Part shown: piece by piece, positions 62,001 through 64,000 of the stretch
How positions within the stretch are numbered: position 1 is the stretch's first letter
Layout of the letters: every line of letters begins with the position of its first letter
Assembly: GCF_964340395.1 (NCBI RefSeq)
Contig: NC_135551.1
Location: 25,771,003-25,835,002, forward strand
From: Glandiceps talaboti
Lineage: Eukaryota > Hemichordata > Enteropneusta > Spengelidae
DNA: 64,000 nt
Reading direction: 5' to 3'
Translations under genes and position numbers: made by a program
Notes under the pieces: model-generated
Database searches by the model: none
The model's input: only the letters and a program-made list of their open reading frames with translations
Told to the model about the DNA's origin: nothing

Positions 62001-64000
62001 TTTCATACTGACAATAGACATTTATTATCTTCGGGTCAGTGTACGCCCCCATGGCAGTGTGTGTCGTGTAGCTGTCATAGCACAGATCTAGTACACATAC
62101 ATGTAGATATTTTATTTGACCAACATTTTCATGGCATTTCAGATATTTAGGTCATTAATGATTATAGAATGCATAATTTTATCAGTCTTGACTCTTGTAG
62201 AATTCACAGGGAATTTGTGATGGGTGATAACATCAATGGGTAATATTCCAAGTTCCCGTAGACCATTCTGTAGTAGGTCCCTACTAAAATATTCAGAATG
62301 AAAAGTTGTGAATTTTACAAGATTTTCATTCGCTCTTCACTCTATAATCTGAAAATTTTGTCTAAAAAATACATGCACGTCTCCTGTAAGCCATGTTCTC
62401 AGAACTCATAAATGAATGCAGGATTGGTGGACATGAGACCCAGACTCTGGCCAAGATCTACAATAGCCTAGCCTACAACACAAACATCCCCTCACAACCT
62501 CACCCTGTCCCCCTCAGTCTCAGAATGACTTGAACCAGATCTGTATGAAAACTAAGGAATGCTACTGTTCCATACCCTGACTTCTGCAAAAAAAATGGGG
62601 TGGGGGTTGTTAAACTAACTGTTAATTAAACATTTATAAACACTTAATGTTTGTTATGCAAATATTCAGCAGTAAAAGAGCTGACATTTATGTGTTGTTA
62701 TGCAAATACCAGCTGTTGAGAAACTGACAGCATGTCTGGAATAGAGAGATTTATGCATGGAGAGTTTGTCATCTCGTCTTTAGATTCAGATTGTTTGCAG
62801 GTCAGATTTCATTAATAAATTATTTATGTGGCAGTGGGTATGCAGGGTCATCTCACATTGTTTTCTAGTACAGCTGTTGATTGTAGGTTTGTATATGTCA
62901 AATGATCATTGATTTCAAGTTTTATATATTGACTATAAACTCTGAACTTTACTACTTGCATACTACCATACGGCCGTGGAGGGTCTGTGATACTACATAC
63001 AGTATTGTTTTTGACAGCATTTTCCATAGTTGTATGACATAGGAGGATTAGCCAATACATGTCTAGATCTTTGCACTGGAAATTATCATTTGTGGAGAGG
63101 ACAGAGTTGAAATTTGCCAGTGTGAAGGTCTAGGCTTGTACACTTCTGAAGATGTATTAAAACCATACATACATTTACATGTTTAGGTACCGTTATACAT
63201 GTAATACAGCATATAAGTATATAATGCTATATCTTGTATGAATCTACATGTATGGTTGCTGGTGTTGATTCTTCCTGAAGTGTGATGTCATTCACAGGTC
63301 TTCAGTGTTGCTATGATGGGGCCAATGTACTTGCTTAGGTTAGTAAACCCTGGCATGTTTCCAAACCGTGTCTACATACAATATATCTTCATTTATTGCA
63401 ATATTTCAAATTTAAAGGGTTATTTTTTCAATCTTGGGTCATCACATCACATTACTGTTATGTTAATAAGGATTACATGGGGTCATTTGTTTGTTCCGAT
63501 CTGGCACAACTTGTCTATAACTAGATGCTAAACAACCATTTTACATTTAGATTTTAATGCTGCACAACATTTTCATCACATCTCTACAGCTATACTGAAA
63601 TGGGAAATTAATGTTCTTTTGTGCTGCGGTGTATATATCATAATATATGTACACATGGCTGAGCATGGTACAAATTTAGTTGAGTATTGTCTTTACTTAT
63701 ACTAAATGCAACTTCCCTGTGGTACTGTACAGCAGCTGAGCTATAGTATAGTACATGTAGCTGTTCACACATTGATGTTGTTTTGTTCACCCAATCATTG
63801 ACCCCTACCTAGCTGTCTAAATTCAATAGACCATGTGACTTGTCAATGATCAATCTCAAACTACAAGCCATTGAATAGCTACACATAAGAAATGGAGTTA
63901 TTTATAAAGATATATGTATACATTGGTGTGTGTACATGTGTAGGATAACTTCATGGGCATCTGTCTGTCATCATGTGAGTACATGTATGTGAATATGTTA

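Larger units (their letters stand above)
48595..64000 (+). other. Afadin first intron (at least 15.4 kb)
   Basis: No second afadin exon (expected to encode the LEFHGVMRFYF block and the RA1 domain) was recognised up to the window end. The region has stops in all frames at short spacing. It contains degenerate (TATG)n at about 52200-52390, many GTACATGTA words, a Harbinger-like element and an inverted MITE pair. No nested gene was supported. Confidence 0.7.

Overview
This is eukaryotic, metazoan genomic DNA: AT-rich, intron-dense, with GT-AG splice sites and very many microsatellites, minisatellites and small non-autonomous transposons. Nothing prokaryotic or viral was recognised. The repeat style, with (GTAT)n tracts, MITEs and a hammerhead-ribozyme palindrome, fits a marine invertebrate such as an invertebrate deuterostome or a lophotrochozoan. 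The species cannot be fixed from the sequence alone.

The left 46 kb holds a cluster of three paralogous DExH-box RNA helicase genes, called A, B and C here. Gene A (minus strand, 7148 down to 431) runs off the left edge. Gene B (plus, 12955-25941) and gene C (plus, 31591-46035) each have 17 coding exons, and corresponding introns fall at the same places and in the same phases in all three genes. The helicase core shows GETGCGKST, DEIHER, SAT, ATNIAESS and QRAGR(T/A)GR. The downstream region follows the order of TDRD9/Spindle-E: HA2-like helices, a conserved FDNGxYSEPI block, an RRM-like segment and the C-terminal TDRD9 region. I find no Tudor domain where TDRD9 has one. TDRD9/Spindle-E proteins act in germline piRNA silencing of transposons, so the cluster may belong to that pathway, but that is inference. 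The N-terminal first exons are disordered, basic and very different among the copies (about 502, 194 and 313 residues). Gene C carries one apparent frameshift in an A-tract.

Between the helicase genes (7.2-12.9 kb and 26-31.5 kb) there are only repeats. These include a 33-bp minisatellite next to the gene A start, a 24/26-bp minisatellite at 28.1-28.6 kb and large (GTAT)n and (TA)n arrays. A near-perfect 172-bp palindrome at 29471-29642 has a complete type I hammerhead ribozyme motif in each arm.

The right part holds the first coding exon of afadin/canoe (plus, 48484-48594), a junctional scaffold protein. It is followed by at least 15.4 kb of what appears to be its first intron. No second afadin exon was found before the window ends. 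That intron carries a 732-bp Harbinger-like element and an inverted pair of MITEs. Many apparent long ORFs are microsatellite read-through and were rejected.
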